Positions 13,801-27,704 of a stretch of DNA of 64,000 nt are shown here, piece by piece. The position numbers were made by a program, and so were the translations under genes. The stretch covers positions 1 to 64,000 of the forward strand of contig CAWUHX010000345.1 in assembly GCA_963922205.1 (NCBI GenBank), read 5' to 3'. Below the pieces are notes generated by a model that was given only the letters and a program-made list of their open reading frames with translations, was not told the origin of the DNA and searched no databases. Each line of letters opens with the position of its first letter. Within the stretch, counting starts at the first letter, position 1. The DNA comes from Romanomermis culicivorax. Lineage: Eukaryota > Nematoda > Enoplea > Mermithida > Mermithidae.

Positions 13801-15745
13801 TCGCAGCAAATTGTCAGTGACTAGTAAATGAATAGAAATTCTGAACTTTCTATGCTCATCCAGTTCAGTAAGATTCGGATTGGAAACTGAAATTCTTATT
13901 TCTGGTGTTTGATTCGGATAGAAAGATAAATATTGTTGGCCAAATGTTTCAATCAAAAATTTGCGCAACTTTCGACTCAATTTTCTTCAGGAGTTAGAAA
14001 TCACATCCTCAATCCAATTTTCCACAATATTGTTTAATATGAATTCATTACCGAAAATTGAAGGAAAATATAGTCTCCAGAACAATGCTATAGAGATATT
14101 TATATTTTGGCAGCATTCCATTTCTTTTCGCGTCGTCGTGAACTACTTGCACAGTTTTTTCTCATCTCACTGACATGGTTAGTTGAAAAATATGTTGGGC
14201 ACGATATTTACGAAATAATTATGCGTTAAACGTCAACTTTTTATCAAAATTTTGGCCTAATACTTTTCCACAGTTTTCAGTATGTTTCTAGTAGAAAAAA
14301 TTTTTTTGTGTTATTGGCACTAATTTTTTCGGCCTCTTGTGTCAATTGGCACAAATGTCGGTGCACAAAAAAACGCTGGTGTGAACTTACCGTTTTTTTT
14401 CCTCGAAGATTTTTCCACATGAGAACTGGACCCAAAATTTTTTTCCTCATTTTAAAAAACGCTTATAATGTGGCTAAGGATGCTTTTTTATGCATTTTAG
14501 GAGCATACCCAAGCATTTTGTTGTATTTAGAGTCAGAAACCTACAAAAATGAGGAAAAAATTGAGAAAATTCTGGTTGTGTTTGTTAAAAATGACTTCAT
14601 GAAGAATATATTGGTGTTTTACAGGAGCAGGTGAAGCATTTTAACGATCTCAGGAATTTATCCGCTCTATTGACATTTCGGTGGTTCCAATTAGAATCAT
14701 TAATTTTATTTAGCTCTTGGTCCGGCGCAGAGCGCCGAAAAATTTTTGGAATTTTTCCTGGAATCCTGGAAAAACCTTCACAACGTTGAGAAATAAATTA
14801 AAATCCAACTGATGAACAGTAATTTGTTCCCCATTCCGGCGCGAAGCACCGGAAAAATTCTCGGGTTTTTATATTCTAAAACGCTATAAAATAAATCTCT
14901 CCAACAGATATTCATGAATAGAAGTTCTAAAATCGCAGTCTAGAATGATGTCTTCAATTTTACCGTTCAATAAACGCAAAAGTCCAGGTTGCAAACGTTT
15001 AAAAAACTCCAAGCATCGAGACGAAAAATTGAGAGAATTGATGAAAAATCTCAATTTGGGCGACATTATGGACTGTTAACGATAAAAAAATGAAACGAGC
15101 TAACTTGATTGATGGAAACTGTTGAGCATTAATTAGTAAGTCGAATTAGATATGCTAACGGCCGCGCCTGATAGACAATAGTTGAGATTATAACCCATGA
15201 AATTGTCGAGGGTTAATTAGAAATTGTCGAGGGTTAATTAGTCAGTGGAGATAGATATGTTTACGTCCATTCCTGATAGGAAATAATGATTTATTCCATG
15301 ACCTGCGCGAAGCGCCGGAAAATTTTGAGGTTTTGACTCAGTTCACCAAAACGCATCTTTTCGGTTTTGAATTCCCCAAAATTTTTTGCTCAATGAGAAC
15401 CATACCCAAAATTTTTTTCCTCATTTCGAAATTTTTTTCCTCAAAACACCCCGTTTGAGGAAAAAAATGGTGTCGTGAACCAGACGCAGTAATACCAAAA
15501 TTCCTTAATCTTTTCATTTTCTCACCAAAACTCAGAAAATTGGGGTTTTAAAAGCCTAAAACTGACGCGCATTAAATGAAATACAAGAAAACTAGTTTAC
15601 GATAGTTTTTCCGATGAAATTAAGCAAATTTATTGATTTTAGAGTGAGCAACCAAAAATTTATTTGTGCAACCAAAAATTTTCCCGAAGCTGCACATTGC
15701 AACCTGGCTGGTGCAAGAAAACCCTGAATGGTCCTAGGCACCAGG

Positions 15746-15969
15746 CATACCTGTAAGAGGTCCGACCAGTTGGGGGGGGGGGGGGTAAATCCGAAATTTG
15801 AGGGGCATGGGTCGAAAAAAGTCGAAATTTTTCCCAAAAACGGCCAAAAAACACACACTTTCTTGCAAATTTTTCCAATTTTTCCCAAATTAGGGTGGGG
15901 GGATTGGGTATATGGTCGGCCAAGTTGTGGGGTCCCCCCCCCCTACCCCATCCCCCAGGTACAGGTATT
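15746..15969. mobile_element. Short hAT-like MITE with G-run ends (unit copy 2)
   Basis: The copy-2 equivalent of the element at 6378-6597, with the same GCACCAGG flanks. Its left G tract is 14 long against 11 and its right C tract 10 against 9. These two runs account for the whole length difference between the two array units. Confidence 0.75.
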
Positions 15970-16258
15970 GCACCAGGGCTTTTTATTTTTGCACGTACAG
16001 CAACCAAATTTCAGACTGCGAGTGCAACCAAATTTTTTCTGATAAGTTGTGGAGTGCAACCTGGAGAATAACGGCCCTTATGATTAGGTTATAAATTTTC
16101 CTGTCCGAGAACGCATTATATGCGTTTTAGGAGGGAAACACAAAAAATTTTCCAGCGCTTCGCGCGGAATTTCAAAGATTTATAATTTTATCATTTCTAG
16201 TGCGTGGTTAGAAAATTTCTCCCTAGTTATTTTATGTCCATTGCATTTAAACATCAAC

Positions 16259-17259
16259 CAGGGTTGCTACACAACCTGGAAAACTCATGGGTTTTTTTCA
16301 GCACCTGGGAAACTCAGGGGATTTTTTTCTTGGGCCGCATATTCATACAAAAGGCCCAGTGCTTGGTGTATGACTACATAAGGTCGGAGGGCAGTTTGTT
16401 AAAAATCGTTATTTTGGATTTCTTCATTTAAGTTTTATATCTTTGCTGCTTATAAATTGTTGAACAGCAGTTAAAAAAACTTGATTAAAACGTTAATAAT
16501 AATAAACGATCGGTAATAAAAAAGATCGGTAATCGGCAGTTTCAGTAGAATGTGCTGGAAAATAAATTTTCCGACATTTTAGAGGCCTCGAAATCAAAAT
16601 TTTTTGGCGCTAGGCACCGAACAAGTTACTCTAGCCAGGCTTTTGATTTCTCACCCAAAACTCAATAAATTCAATTTAAAAGTCAGAAACTGACACGAAG
16701 TGAATGAAATACAAGAAAAGTAACTTTTGATCATTTTTCTGATGAAATTAAGCAAATTTATCAATTTTAGAGGGAGCAATTAAAAATTAAGCTGTGCAAC
16801 CAAACTCTTCCCCATGTCACAGATCAACCTGGCTTGTGCGAAAAAATCCTGATGATTGATTCGAATAATGACTGATCTTATTTGTGAGCCTTATTATTTT
16901 GTGTGTGATTAAGTATGTATCCAAAATGATTGATCTGCTTTGCGGGCTTTTCCTGTGATTTTGGAGAGTGTTTCTGACTAAATTTTTTGCAAAAAACGTT
17001 GTTTTTCACTACCACATTTATTTACAAACTTTTTAGTTTTGGCTCGTTGAAATTCCTATTGGCCTGTAAAATTTTGACCTTAGGAGCCAAATGGCCAGTC
17101 GAGAAAAAACCAAAGAAAATCTGCAATACACACTCTAAAAGTATATAGTGTAAACAACGAAAGTTGCGTTCCAATTGTGTATGTCAAAAACCTGGGAAAT
17201 TATTTATGGAAACCTGGGAAATTCAGTGGATTTTTTTGGCCAGTAGTGTTGGAACCCTG
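16259..17259. mobile_element. CAGGGTT element with 6-bp TSD (unit copy 2)
   Basis: The copy-2 equivalent of the element at 6887-7887, with the same ATCAAC duplication. The element must have inserted before the 9.37-kb unit was amplified. The third, truncated unit ends before this region. Confidence 0.75.
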
Positions 17260-18740
17260 ATCAACGCATTTTGAATAAATGCTTTATCCTGTACTTATTC
17301 GATTGAAAATCAAGACGTTTTTCGATTATTTTCACACAATCTTTTTGCGGACCTTAATATAGGTTTGACTTTTGTAAACATAAACTTTTTGCATTTAGAA
17401 AATAATTAAAACATCATCAGCTAAACAGAGGACATTGACCGGAGCTCCTGCCAGTTGAAGAATGAAGAATCCAAATTCTTGGTTGCTTGCCTCATTTTCG
17501 AATTTCAATTTTTCCCACCCGATTGAAAACTCATTGAATTCGTTGAAAAATAAGATCTTTCATCACAGAATAAAGTTTGAAAAGATTCATTCTCCAACAT
17601 TCTAGAATGTCAAAATACAAATTTTTTCTCCGACCCCTGTGCGCCGGAATTACTGATATTAGAATACGGGACAACATGTCACGCTATTTCATGCTTTATA
17701 TCATTTAAGAACAATTTCTTTACACTTATAATCATGATTGATAGAATGGTAGACAAATGTTCGACCTCTTTGCCAAATGTTGAAAAAACCAAGATTGATA
17801 TACAATAAATACAGAAGAATGAGATGAAAAAATGAATTTTCGATGTTCTAGAAGTCTAAAAATATAAATTTTCCCTTCGCTCCGCGTCGAACAAGTTACG
17901 GTTGCCAGACTTTTCGTTTTTCCTCTAGAACTCAGCAAATTCAGTTTTAAAAGGACGCGAATTAAATGCAACACAAAAAACTAGATTTTAATCATTTTTC
18001 GGATGAAATCGAATTTATCAATTTTAGTGTGAGCAACCAAAAATTTCTCCGTGCAACCGAATTTTCCCCCAAGTTGCACACTGCAAACTAAATTGCGCGA
18101 AAATAAAAAAGCCTGCTAGGCACTATTAACAGTAATCCGGCAGATATAGAAAAATATATTCGCTGTATACGGCTAATAGACACTTTTGCACAGGGTCACA
18201 GCCACCGTTTGTTCGTAGAGACCAAAATTTTTTTCGCCATTTCTGCTATTATCGTTTTTTCGCTTAAAAATACCACCATATGCTTTTCTGAACATTATTC
18301 ATCCTTCTGGAGTCTAGCTTTTCTGAACATTATTCATCCTTCTGGAGTTAGTAATTTATCAAGAACAGAGAATTTTTGCTCTCTGGGTCAAATTACGATA
18401 AAAATTCATCAAAATTCATAGACAAAAAGCTTACCGTGAGAAAAACCCAAAATTGTATAAACCAATTAGACGGCTGGCATATCAGTGCTTAGCCAAAATG
18501 AAAAATCATCTGCATGTGAATTATTCTTCCTTCCGATCCGAGCGCCGGAAAGAATGTTCGGATCCCGATCCTCCAGAACGTTGAAAGATGAATCTTTTCA
18601 AGACTATACGTGATTTAAAATTGATTTCTCCGGTCTAGTGATGTTCATGCTGAACAATGTGCGGACGTTTCCAACCTTGTAACCAGCTTACAAATCAGCT
18701 TGGAATCAAAGAGCGCCGAAATTTTTTTTTGAGTTTTGAT

Positions 18741-21700
18741 CTACTAGAACGTTGGAAAATGGATCTTTTCGACATTTATTTCTTTGATAAGTTGTCAAAG
18801 TTTTCATTCAATTCAAGCATTTTTCATATTCGGTCAAAATGCGAAAATCATATAGGAAAAATTTGTGAAATCAGAAAAGCAACCAAAAATTTGGATTTTT
18901 CAATCGGCAATGTTTGTCACTGTCTCTAACTTATGGAGTTTCAATCATTTACCGGATACATATTTATGTTCACAAAATTCAAAAATTCGCAAAAACCGCA
19001 GAAAAATATGGTGAAAAAACTGAAAAAAATTCATTGTCGTCAAATACTGTGACGCATTATCCAAAATAGACTGATTGAACCACGAGATGGGGCATTCTAG
19101 GTAGTCGCAACTATTGAATGCTAACCAGTAAGTAGAGTAGACATGCTTACAGTCGCCTTCGAGCTGGATTATAGTAAGCCAGTGTTTTTTTTGCACTGTG
19201 CAAAACTTTTTTTTCGGATTTTTTGCACCGTGAAAAAATATTTATCAAATGTGGAAAAAATTTGGGGTTTTCATATTTAAAAAATGCATTTTGGTGCATT
19301 TCAGTAGGTCCAAATCTGAAAATTTTCCGGCGCTGAGCGCTGGTTATAACTTTAATAATCATTATTATTTCTTACGAAGCTCAGGCGCGGTTTTTAGCAT
19401 GTCTACCTTCACTTTATCACTAATTTTTAATGGTTTCGTCGTCTTAAACGTATATTATTCCATGTTTAATTGGCGATCTACAATTATATCTGTTTATTTA
19501 ATGGAGATCCACATTTTTTCCTTCATAAATTCTTTGAGAAAGGTCAACACGTCAACTTTCTAAGCTTGGTGAAGCGTTTGTTCCTTTCTCAACGTAAATT
19601 GAATTCAAAAGCTTCATGGAAGTATTTTTGGAAAATTTCTATGCTTCTGACTGATAGCTTTTCGGCTAAATTTATAAAAAGACACGAACAAATTATTGGT
19701 TTTAAAAATTTTCAGATGATAAAATTTCTAGATTCTAGAACACAAAATTCGGATCTAATTTTTGAGAATTTTTTCCAAAAAATTTTACACATTTGGAAAA
19801 AAATTTGACCTCTTCATTTGCGGAAAAAAAGTGTTTTCTGGCGTGCAAAACTTTTTTGGTAATTTTTTTGCACCGTGCAAAACAGCTCGTGCAAAAAAAC
19901 ACTGTAGTAAGCAATAATCAAAATAATCATTACCCGGCAGATTTCGGGGTTTTGACCATCTAAAATGCACCAGAATGCACCTTCCATACTTGAAAATCTC
20001 AAAAAATTTTTGCCACTTGGCGAAAGAACTCAAAATTTTTCTCCCATGATCAGATTTTTTTCGCCAAAACTACCTTGACGGAAAAAACAGTGGTTACAGC
20101 ACCGTTTTTCATCGAAGATTTTTTCCACATGAGAACCGGACCCAAAATTTCTTTCCTCATTTTCCAAAAAATTTCCAAATTTTTAAAAACGTTTATAATG
20201 TGGCCACGGTTCCTTTTTTCTACATTCTAGGAGCATTCTGATGTTTTCGGAGTCAGAAACCTGCAAAAATGAGGAAAAAAGCTGATGACTGGTATTGGTA
20301 CTTCACAGAAGCTGAACGCATATTAACGATAGAGTTCTTATGATTTATTCACAATTAACATTTCTCTGGTTCTGATTTCTTAGTCCGCTGCAGAGCGCCA
20401 GAAAAATTTTCGGATTTTGCCTTTCTATAACGCCGGGAAATCAACCTTCATAACGTTGAGAAATAAATTAAGATTAAAGTAATAGAGTGTAATTTGTCTT
20501 GTTTTTATATTCTGAATTGCTGGAAAATAGGTCTCTGCAACAAACATTTCTGAATAGATGCTCTAAAATTACAGTCTAGAATGATGTCTTCAACCTTCAT
20601 CGTCTATAAATGCAAAAGTCACGCTGAAAACGTTTGAAGAATTCCAGGCCCCAAGTCAAAGAATTGAGAGAATTGATGAAAAATTTCAATTTTCGGCGAA
20701 ATACTGACTGTCGACGATTAAAAAATGAGAAGAGGTAATTCAATTGATAGAAATTGTCGAGGGTTAATTAGTTAGTGGAGATAAATATGTTTACGTCCAT
20801 GCCTGATAGGAAATAATGATTTATTCCATGACCTGCGCGAAGCGCCGGAAAATTTTGTGATTTTGACCTTTAAGCTCCAAAATGCATCTTTTCGGTTTTG
20901 AATTCCCCAATGAAAACCATGCCGAAATTTTTTTCCTCATTTCTAAATTTTTCAACTCAAAAGACCTTATTTGAGGAAAAACGGTGGGTCACAGTCGCAC
21001 CACTGTTTTTTCTCATATCGTGTTTTTTTGGGGGGGGGGAAGAAATTAGGAAAAGGGAAATAAATTTTAATATTGGGTATCGTATATCGAAAAGATGCAT
21101 CTTGGTGCATTTTACAAGGTTCGAATCGAATGTCAAAAAACTCTCGGGCCGTTCTTAGGGTTTTAGCGCCCTGGGCGAACTCAGGTTTAGCGGCCCTAAA
21201 TTTTTTTCAGTAATTATTAGACACCACACCATCTTCGGGTGATAGATGATTCACTAATTTACATACTTTAGAATATCTTAAAACGACGCATAATCCCCTT
21301 ACTACAAGATTTTATTCATTAAAAATAACGCTTATGAACCGGTTGAATGACAACAACTCTGGTGTTGTCATAATAGACGATATTACACGGTATATAACTT
21401 GTATGTAATGCAACATCTGCACATAACACTTTAATAAAACGCCTGAGGCAAGGTGTCCACAGGTTTTTCCAAATGAAATTCCGACTTTTCCAGGTTTCCC
21501 AGGTTTTTTTCCCCAGAATTTACTGTTCTTTTCCGGAGAAAAATTCAATAATCGCTACATAAAATGATAAAAATGTGTGTACCATACAAAGATCTCAGCA
21601 ATGTGCTAATATTTTCTATCAGTTGAATGCTGTCAGCAAACTACAAAACTATAAACATCAACTATAAATCAAGCTTTTTTCGCCACTGTTGGCACAAAAA

Positions 21701-23500
21701 AGTGCTGTGTAGAGAAAACAGAGCTTTACAGAATTATGAAATGTGTGTGCTCGAATGCAGATTCCGTAATTGTGTTAACTGTAAGGCACTCAAAGTTTCT
21801 CCCAAACGGGAAAGATATTTTTAAAACACGTTTCTGCTCAATGAAGCTTATATACATAGCTGTTGCTTGCGTACAAGTTAGAATGATTAATACTTATTAG
21901 TGACATTAGCGTTTTGAGTGGTGTACTCAATGTACCTCAAGGAAGGTTTTAGTGCCTGTTTTATTTCTACTGTACATAAATTTTATGTATCTAAATTCTA
22001 AAACGTAATGTAATCCGAATCTAGTGATTAAATAGTCATCAAAATTTCAACTATAAATCTGTCATTAACTAACGGTTGACAAAGTACAAAAATATTTCTC
22101 AAAGCGTGTCATAAACTTTCCGGATTATTGTTATCCTGAGAGAATCACTATTCTGAAACTATATCGTCATCATTCAGTCGACCACCTGATCAGGAAACAG
22201 CTTGAAATTAAAAGTGATGCCAAAAAAATTATCTTTTGTAAGCAGAAAAGTCAACATTTGAAGCAAACCCTCTCATGTTTTCGTCAGTAATGATCGGGTA
22301 TTTAAAACTTTGTAAAAAAATCGATTCCGAACAAATATTAATTCATTAGCTTTTTTGACCATGCACAGCAAAATATGAAATTCTGATATGAAATGTATAG
22401 TATGTGATTTAGTTGTAAACCGCCCGCTATTGACTTTTTCACTCAGTTTTGTTCCCTTTTGTAATGCTGCTATAATATGATTCCTATTTTAAACACATTT
22501 TTTCAATACACTGTAACTAAGACTGAAGATTCTTAAAACCAAAGAAAATATGATTTTCTGAAATCCGTTTTAATTTCATCATGTACAAAGAATGTTTGCG
22601 GAAATTTTGTAATGTTTGCATACAAAGATAGACAATTTTATTAAGGGCCGCTAAAAAAGCATTCTTCAAGCATACACTAGAAAATTTTTAGCGGCCCTCA
22701 AGTTTTAGTGGCCCTGAGCGGTAGCCCAGTTCGCGCACCTCCTAAGAACGGCCCTGGTTATAATGACAAAATCTTTTTACTATCTTAAAAAAAAATTTTG
22801 AATTTTGTGTAATTTAAACATTCTGACTAACACAATCGTAGAAATTCTTTTTTGTTTGAAGAATCCATATTCTTGGTTGCTTGCATAGTTTTCCAACTTT
22901 GCTTTTCCCGACTAAATATTTATTGAAGCCACTGAAGAATTAAACCTTCTGTCGAGGAAATAAAAGTTTAAAAGATTCAGTCTGCAGAGTTTTAGAATAT
23001 AAAAATTCAGTTTGACTGGTCAAATACTAAATTTCGTTGATTTTAGGCATTTAACGGGCTGAATGCGTAAACATTCTTTGGTGCTTCGCGCCTGATCAGC
23101 GAGTACAATATTAACTACTGTCATTTGACCCGAACGCGGGTCAATTAATTGTCGAAAAATATATTCCTATCATCGCAGCAAATTGTCAGTGACTAGTAAA
23201 TGAATAGAAATTCTGAACTTTCTATGCTCATCCAGTTCAGTAAGATTCGGATTGGAAACTGAAATTCTTATTTCTGGTGTTTGATTCGGATAGAAAGATA
23301 AATATTGTTGGCCAAATGTTTCAATCAAAAATTTGCGCAACTTTCGACTCAATTTTCTTCAGGAGTTAGAAATCACATCCTCAATCCAATTTTCCACAAT
23401 ATTGTTTAATATGAATTCATTACCGAAAATTGAAGGAAAATATAGTCTCCAGAACAATGCTATAGAGATATTTATATTTTGGCAGCATTCCATTTCTTTT
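18741..23500. repeat. Tandem array, copy 3 (truncated unit)
   Basis: This copy matches the first 4760 bp of the unit and then stops abruptly after about 23500, inside a stretch that reads on unbroken in copies 1 and 2 (near 4760 and 14128). Two substitutions are visible against the other copies: an A-to-G change at the end of the G run near 21040 and an A-to-G change at about 21785. Past the break the sequence is only loosely related to the unit, so near-identical sequence gives way to an old diverged relative. Confidence 0.93.
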
Positions 23501-23672
23501 TGAATCGTAAACCGTTCTCTCACAAAATGTTTCTTATCTCACTGACGTGATTGGCTGAAAATAAAGTGGGTGGGTACGGTTTTTACGTATTGGCATGCTT
23601 TTTTGTGTACAGCAGCCAAATTTCGGACTGTGTAAGTTTGTCCTCTGAAATCCTAATTGTTTTTTCTCTATA

Positions 23673-26600
23673 CAGGGTTCATACACAATTTGGAAAACCT
23701 GGAAAACACAGGGAATTTTGTGGAAAAAATAAATATTTTGTGTTGAAAAGTACAGGAAAATCGTCAAATTTTTTCGCCGCGCTGCGGCGAGTTTTCTTAT
23801 TCAACTATGCACATTGAAAGTGAAATTGCTTAAAATCATCGAGTATTTGAGATCGTTTTTTCAGTTTCTCAACTTCAACTTTTAATTCAGCCTTTAAATT
23901 ATTATGTCTAAGTCAACATCAGAGCACCCCATGGGGGGGGGGTATGGGGGGGTATTACCCCCATCTTAGATTTGAAAATTCATTTACTACCCCCATAAAA
24001 ACAGCTCACTCTAGCAAAAAATTTTGGTAGACTTCATCTTCTCCCCAGTAGGTTATACCAATTCGAGAAAAATTGCAGAATGTGTGATTCTGAGGAATTA
24101 CTCACTGCTCTTTTTGACACATTTACTGAGAAAATGATAATGGAAAAGTATGCAACTTCTGTGCCATATAGCGATTTTTAGGAAAGGATATCAGCACATT
24201 AATATATACTACTTGTAGGAAATCATTATAAATATAATTGGGAGATGAAATAATGACTTATATATGTGATTAATGAAAAAATCGCCCCTTGGGAAGAAAA
24301 ACATTATGTTTCAAACTTGTAGTTCATAGTCTAATGGGATTAATAATACTAAAGTCACATTCAGCATCAGGACTTTCAATTGGAAGCACTGTTCGAAGCC
24401 TAATCAGCAGGGCCGTGCGCAGGATTTTTTCATGGGGGGGCGGACTAGATTTTTTCACTGAATAGCCCCAGAAAATGTTGATCATACGCGGATATACTGT
24501 GTGCATCACCGTTTTTTTTCCTTGAAGATTTTTTCCACATGAGAACCGGAACCAAAATTTTTTTCCTCATTTTCCAAAAATTTTCCACATTTTTAAAAAC
24601 GCTTATAATGTGGCTACGGATGCTTTTTTATGCATTTTAGGAGCATACCCAAGCATTTTGTTGTATTTGTAGTCAGAAACCTGCAAAAATGAGGAAAAAA
24701 ATTGAGAAAATTCTGTTTATGTTAGTCAGAATGAGCTCATGAAGAATATATTGGTGTTCTATAGAATGGTCCGGCGCCGAGCGCCGGAAAAATTTTTTGA
24801 TTTTCACTTTCCAAAACGCTGGAAAATGAACCTTCATAACGTTGTGAAATAAATAAAAATCAGAATGATGAAGCGTAATTTGCCTCCCATTCCGGCGCGA
24901 AGCGCCGGAAAAATTTTCGGGTTTTTGTATTCTAAAACGCTGAAAAATAAATCTTTCCAACAGATAATTCGTGAACAAATGTTTTGAAATCGCGTTCTAG
25001 AGTAATGTCTTCAATTTCCACCTTCAATAAACGCAAAAGTTCAGATTGCAAACGTTTAAAAAATTCCAATCATCGAGGGAAAAAATTGAGAGACTTGATG
25101 AAAAATCTCTATTTTCGGCGACATAATTGACTGTAAACGATTAGAAAATGAAACGAGCTAGCTTGATTGATAGAAACTGTTGAGCATTAATTAGTAAGTC
25201 GAAGTAGATATGCTAACGGCCGCGCCTGATAGAATATAGTTATAATTATACCCATGACCGGCGCGAAGCGCCGGAAAATTTTGAGATTTTCACCTTTTAA
25301 AGTCCACCAAAACGCATGTTTTCGGTTTAGAGTTACTGCCTCAATGGGGGGGGCGGCCGCCCCCCCGCCCCCCCCTTGCGCACGGCCATGCTAATCAGTG
25401 ATGGGATAAGTCCATACTGCTGAAGATGCTGGTTGAAACAATGTTTCCAAACGTATGTTGTGCCCGATTCTTGAAATGTGCAGGAATCAGTTGGCACAAC
25501 AGTGTGAAAAGTGTGACTATTCTGTACGTATAATTACTGTATTAAAGTTGCATGATTGGGAGCTGGAAAATGGAGCTGAAATAGCAAATGTTATTTGACT
25601 GTAAAAAGCATAAAGTAGGGGCATTATTCATTTTTGTAAGTTCTATGTGGTTAGAGTACTACAACTCCCCCCTCCTTCGCAAAAAGTTGGGAGCAAAAAA
25701 AAAGGTCTCGGCATATTTCAAGTACTACCCTTAAAGTTTACGATTTTACCCCTACCTAAATTCTCGACCTTGGGGACCTCTGGTCAACATTTCAATTGGA
25801 TTGTAAGGGTAATATCCGAGAAACCATTCAAACTCCTCATTTATGCCACAAAATTGGAAACTAATGAACAAAATGTTTCCGGCCAGAGCTTTCATATTTG
25901 CGAGCAAAAAAAATTCGAGTCTGGTCAGGGGTTTTTTACGCCAATTAGGAGCCATGGCTTCTAAAAATTCTGATTGACTCCTAAAAATTTAGGGGCACAA
26001 GCCAACATGGCTTGTAAAAATTATAGCCTAACGATCCTTTTGATTAGTTGAGTTCCCTGTCCGAAGATGCATTCTTATGCGTTTTTAAGAAAACATGTCG
26101 AAAATTTTCCGGCGCTTCGCGCCAGATTTCAAATCACTTATGATTCTTGTTATCATTTCTGTTGTGCGCTTGGAAAATGTCGGCCTAGATTACGCTGGCT
26201 TGTAGCTTTTAAACATCAGGATGTCATGGATGAATGTTTGACCTTGTATTGTTTTTTCACACATTTGACTAAAACCTAGTTTTTTCTAGATTATTCTCAC
26301 AAAATCGTTTTGTGGTCCTCTAGAATTTTCGACTTTCGTGAAGATAACTTTTTGCATCTGGAAAATGATTAAGCGTGGGACAATAGCAGAGGTTCTTCTG
26401 TCTGAAAAAGCCATTCAATTCATTGCTGCTTGCCTAATTTTTTAATTTTAGTTTGCCTGACTGAAAACATGTTGAATTCACTGAAAAATTAGACTTTTTA
26501 GGCAGGAAATAGATATCAAAAATATTCATTCTCCAACGCTATAGAATATCAAAATCCAAATTTTTTCCGATGCTCAGCACCGGCATTAATTACCGATATC

Positions 26601-27044
26601 CGAGTCCGAAGTAAAATATTCATCACACTTTTTTATGGTTTATACGTTTGAAAACAATCATAAATAATTGTGATTGGTAAATTACTGCCTCATGAAATAC
26701 GAAAATGTTAGAAAAATGTTTTAACGCTTCCACCAATCAAATGGTGAAAAGATCACAATTGATCATCGGTAGCTGCATAATAATGTGCTGAAAAATTAAT
26801 TTTCCAACGTTTTAGAGGCCTCGGAATCGAAATTTTTCGGCGCTAAATTGCGCAATAATTTGGGATAAATTTTTTGATTAAGTACTCTATTTTTGATGAT
26901 ACTTTAGCTCACACATGTTTCTATTATTCTGTATTTTTTCTCTTCAGGATAGTATTTTTCATCTTTATAAAAACTTGGAAAAATTTCATTTGTAAACCTG
27001 GAAAACACAGGGAATTTTTTTCCTCCAACTTTGTAGGAACCCTG
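23673..27044. mobile_element. Long CAGGGTT inverted-repeat element, TSD TCTATA
   Basis: The left end is CAGGGTTCATACACAATTTGG and the right end is the inverse of CAGGGTTCCTACAAAGTTGG. Perfect 6-bp repeats TCTATA flank it (23667-23672 and 27045-27050). Both subterminal regions share 'AAACCTGGAAAACACAGGGA'. It is the same family type as 6887-7887 and contains a nested hAT element (24408-25390). Parts of its body (about 26050-26870) are diverged relatives of the array unit at 6720-6886, 7150-7240 and 7900-8300. No open frame of transposase size is present, so it is non-autonomous or decayed. Confidence 0.7.
24408..25390. mobile_element. Non-autonomous hAT element, 8-bp TSD CTAATCAG
   Basis: The ends read inward CAGGGCCGTGCGCAGGA and CATGGCCGTGCGCAAGG. 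They are flanked by perfect 8-bp repeats CTAATCAG (24400-24407 and 25391-25398). The 8-bp duplication and CAGGG-type ends are standard hAT hallmarks. Long G/C runs lie just inside both ends (near 24435 and 25347-25377). The 983-bp body carries three GC palindromes (about 24770, 24892, 25258) and is homologous to the array sub-repeats at 1344-2160 and 5020-6005. It encodes no transposase. It is nested in the 23673-27044 element and is therefore younger. Confidence 0.85.
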
Positions 27045-27061
27045 TCTATATTTTGGCAGCA

Positions 27062-27600
27062 TGTGCATGAGTCATAAGAGACTCATTAATGAGAGATTCC
27101 ATTAGCTTACAGGTTACAGGGAGACAGGCTTATAGTCTTCACCAGCAGAAGAGGCACCTTTGTTAAAAATGGGGACAACTATCGTCTCCTACCAGGATGA
27201 TGGCATCTTGCCGGTTCTACATCAAATTTCAAAGATATAGATAGTGGAATGTGTAAAACGTGCTTTGGTTTTTTGAGAAAGAAGAAATAGAATCCGTCAA
27301 GACCAATAGATAAAGATGGTTTGAATTTGCTCAATACCTTTAGCGCAACAAATTTTTCCCACTACAGTTTTTTCCGGGTATGGAACGGAGTGCTTTTGTG
27401 GTCTATGGAAAAGACGGAGCTAAAAAATCTGATGAAAGCATTGGCTTTGTTGTGATTGGTAATGAAGATATGCTCTTGATAAGTAATGTCAGGGATATCA
27501 GATGTGACTTTCAATTTGGCGTTGAAGTAGTTGATGAAATTTCTAGCGTTTACAGCCTTTACCCAATAATTCAGATTCTAAGCGTCATGTCTCGAGGCAC
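27062..27600 (-). pseudogene. LINE (non-LTR retrotransposon) ORF2 fragment, degenerate
   Basis: Read on the minus strand, this stretch gives the linker between endonuclease and reverse transcriptase of a Jockey/CR1/RTE-type LINE (a phrase like 'NKANAFIRFFSSVFS'), then the RT opening with 'SLSIGLDG', then the block 'PLSISLKF...VVPIFNKG' and a 'YKPVSLTCKLME' motif. All are typical of RT motifs 1-2. Frameshifts and stop codons interrupt it, and both the endonuclease and the catalytic YxDD half are missing. It ends about 100 bp upstream of the Polr1f start codon. The assignment rests on motif order only, and the clade is not resolved. Confidence 0.65.
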
Positions 27601-27704
27601 TAAATTTAGCATGTGTTAAAGTTGGTTCTTATGTTTAGCAAATAAGATTAGGTCACCAATCGACTAAACCTTTCGTTCTTTTCAGTTATAGCGCCTGTTG
27701 AAAA

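Larger units (their letters stand above)
9369..18740. repeat. Tandem array, copy 2 (complete unit)
   Basis: A full unit of 9372 bp, head-to-tail with copy 1. The 4-bp length difference is explained by two homopolymers. The G run at about 15772 is three bases longer than its copy-1 partner near 6404, and the C run near 15934 is one base longer. I saw no other difference while reading the two copies in parallel. The same internal elements are present at shifted positions. Confidence 0.95.

Noticed and set aside
205-23352. Identical 60-125-codon open frames repeated in each array unit
   Set aside because: Identity between units reflects recent duplication, not selection. The frames overlap on both strands, are rich in Phe/Lys from A/T runs, and show no domain, signal peptide or splice structure.
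1-23500. rDNA, histone or other multicopy gene cluster
   Set aside because: No rRNA-like conserved blocks or histone motifs occur in the unit; it holds only AT-rich transposon debris.
23917-24000. G-rich stretch with CCCC/GGGG runs as another hAT-like MITE
   Set aside because: No convincing terminal inverted repeats or 8-bp duplication could be found around it.
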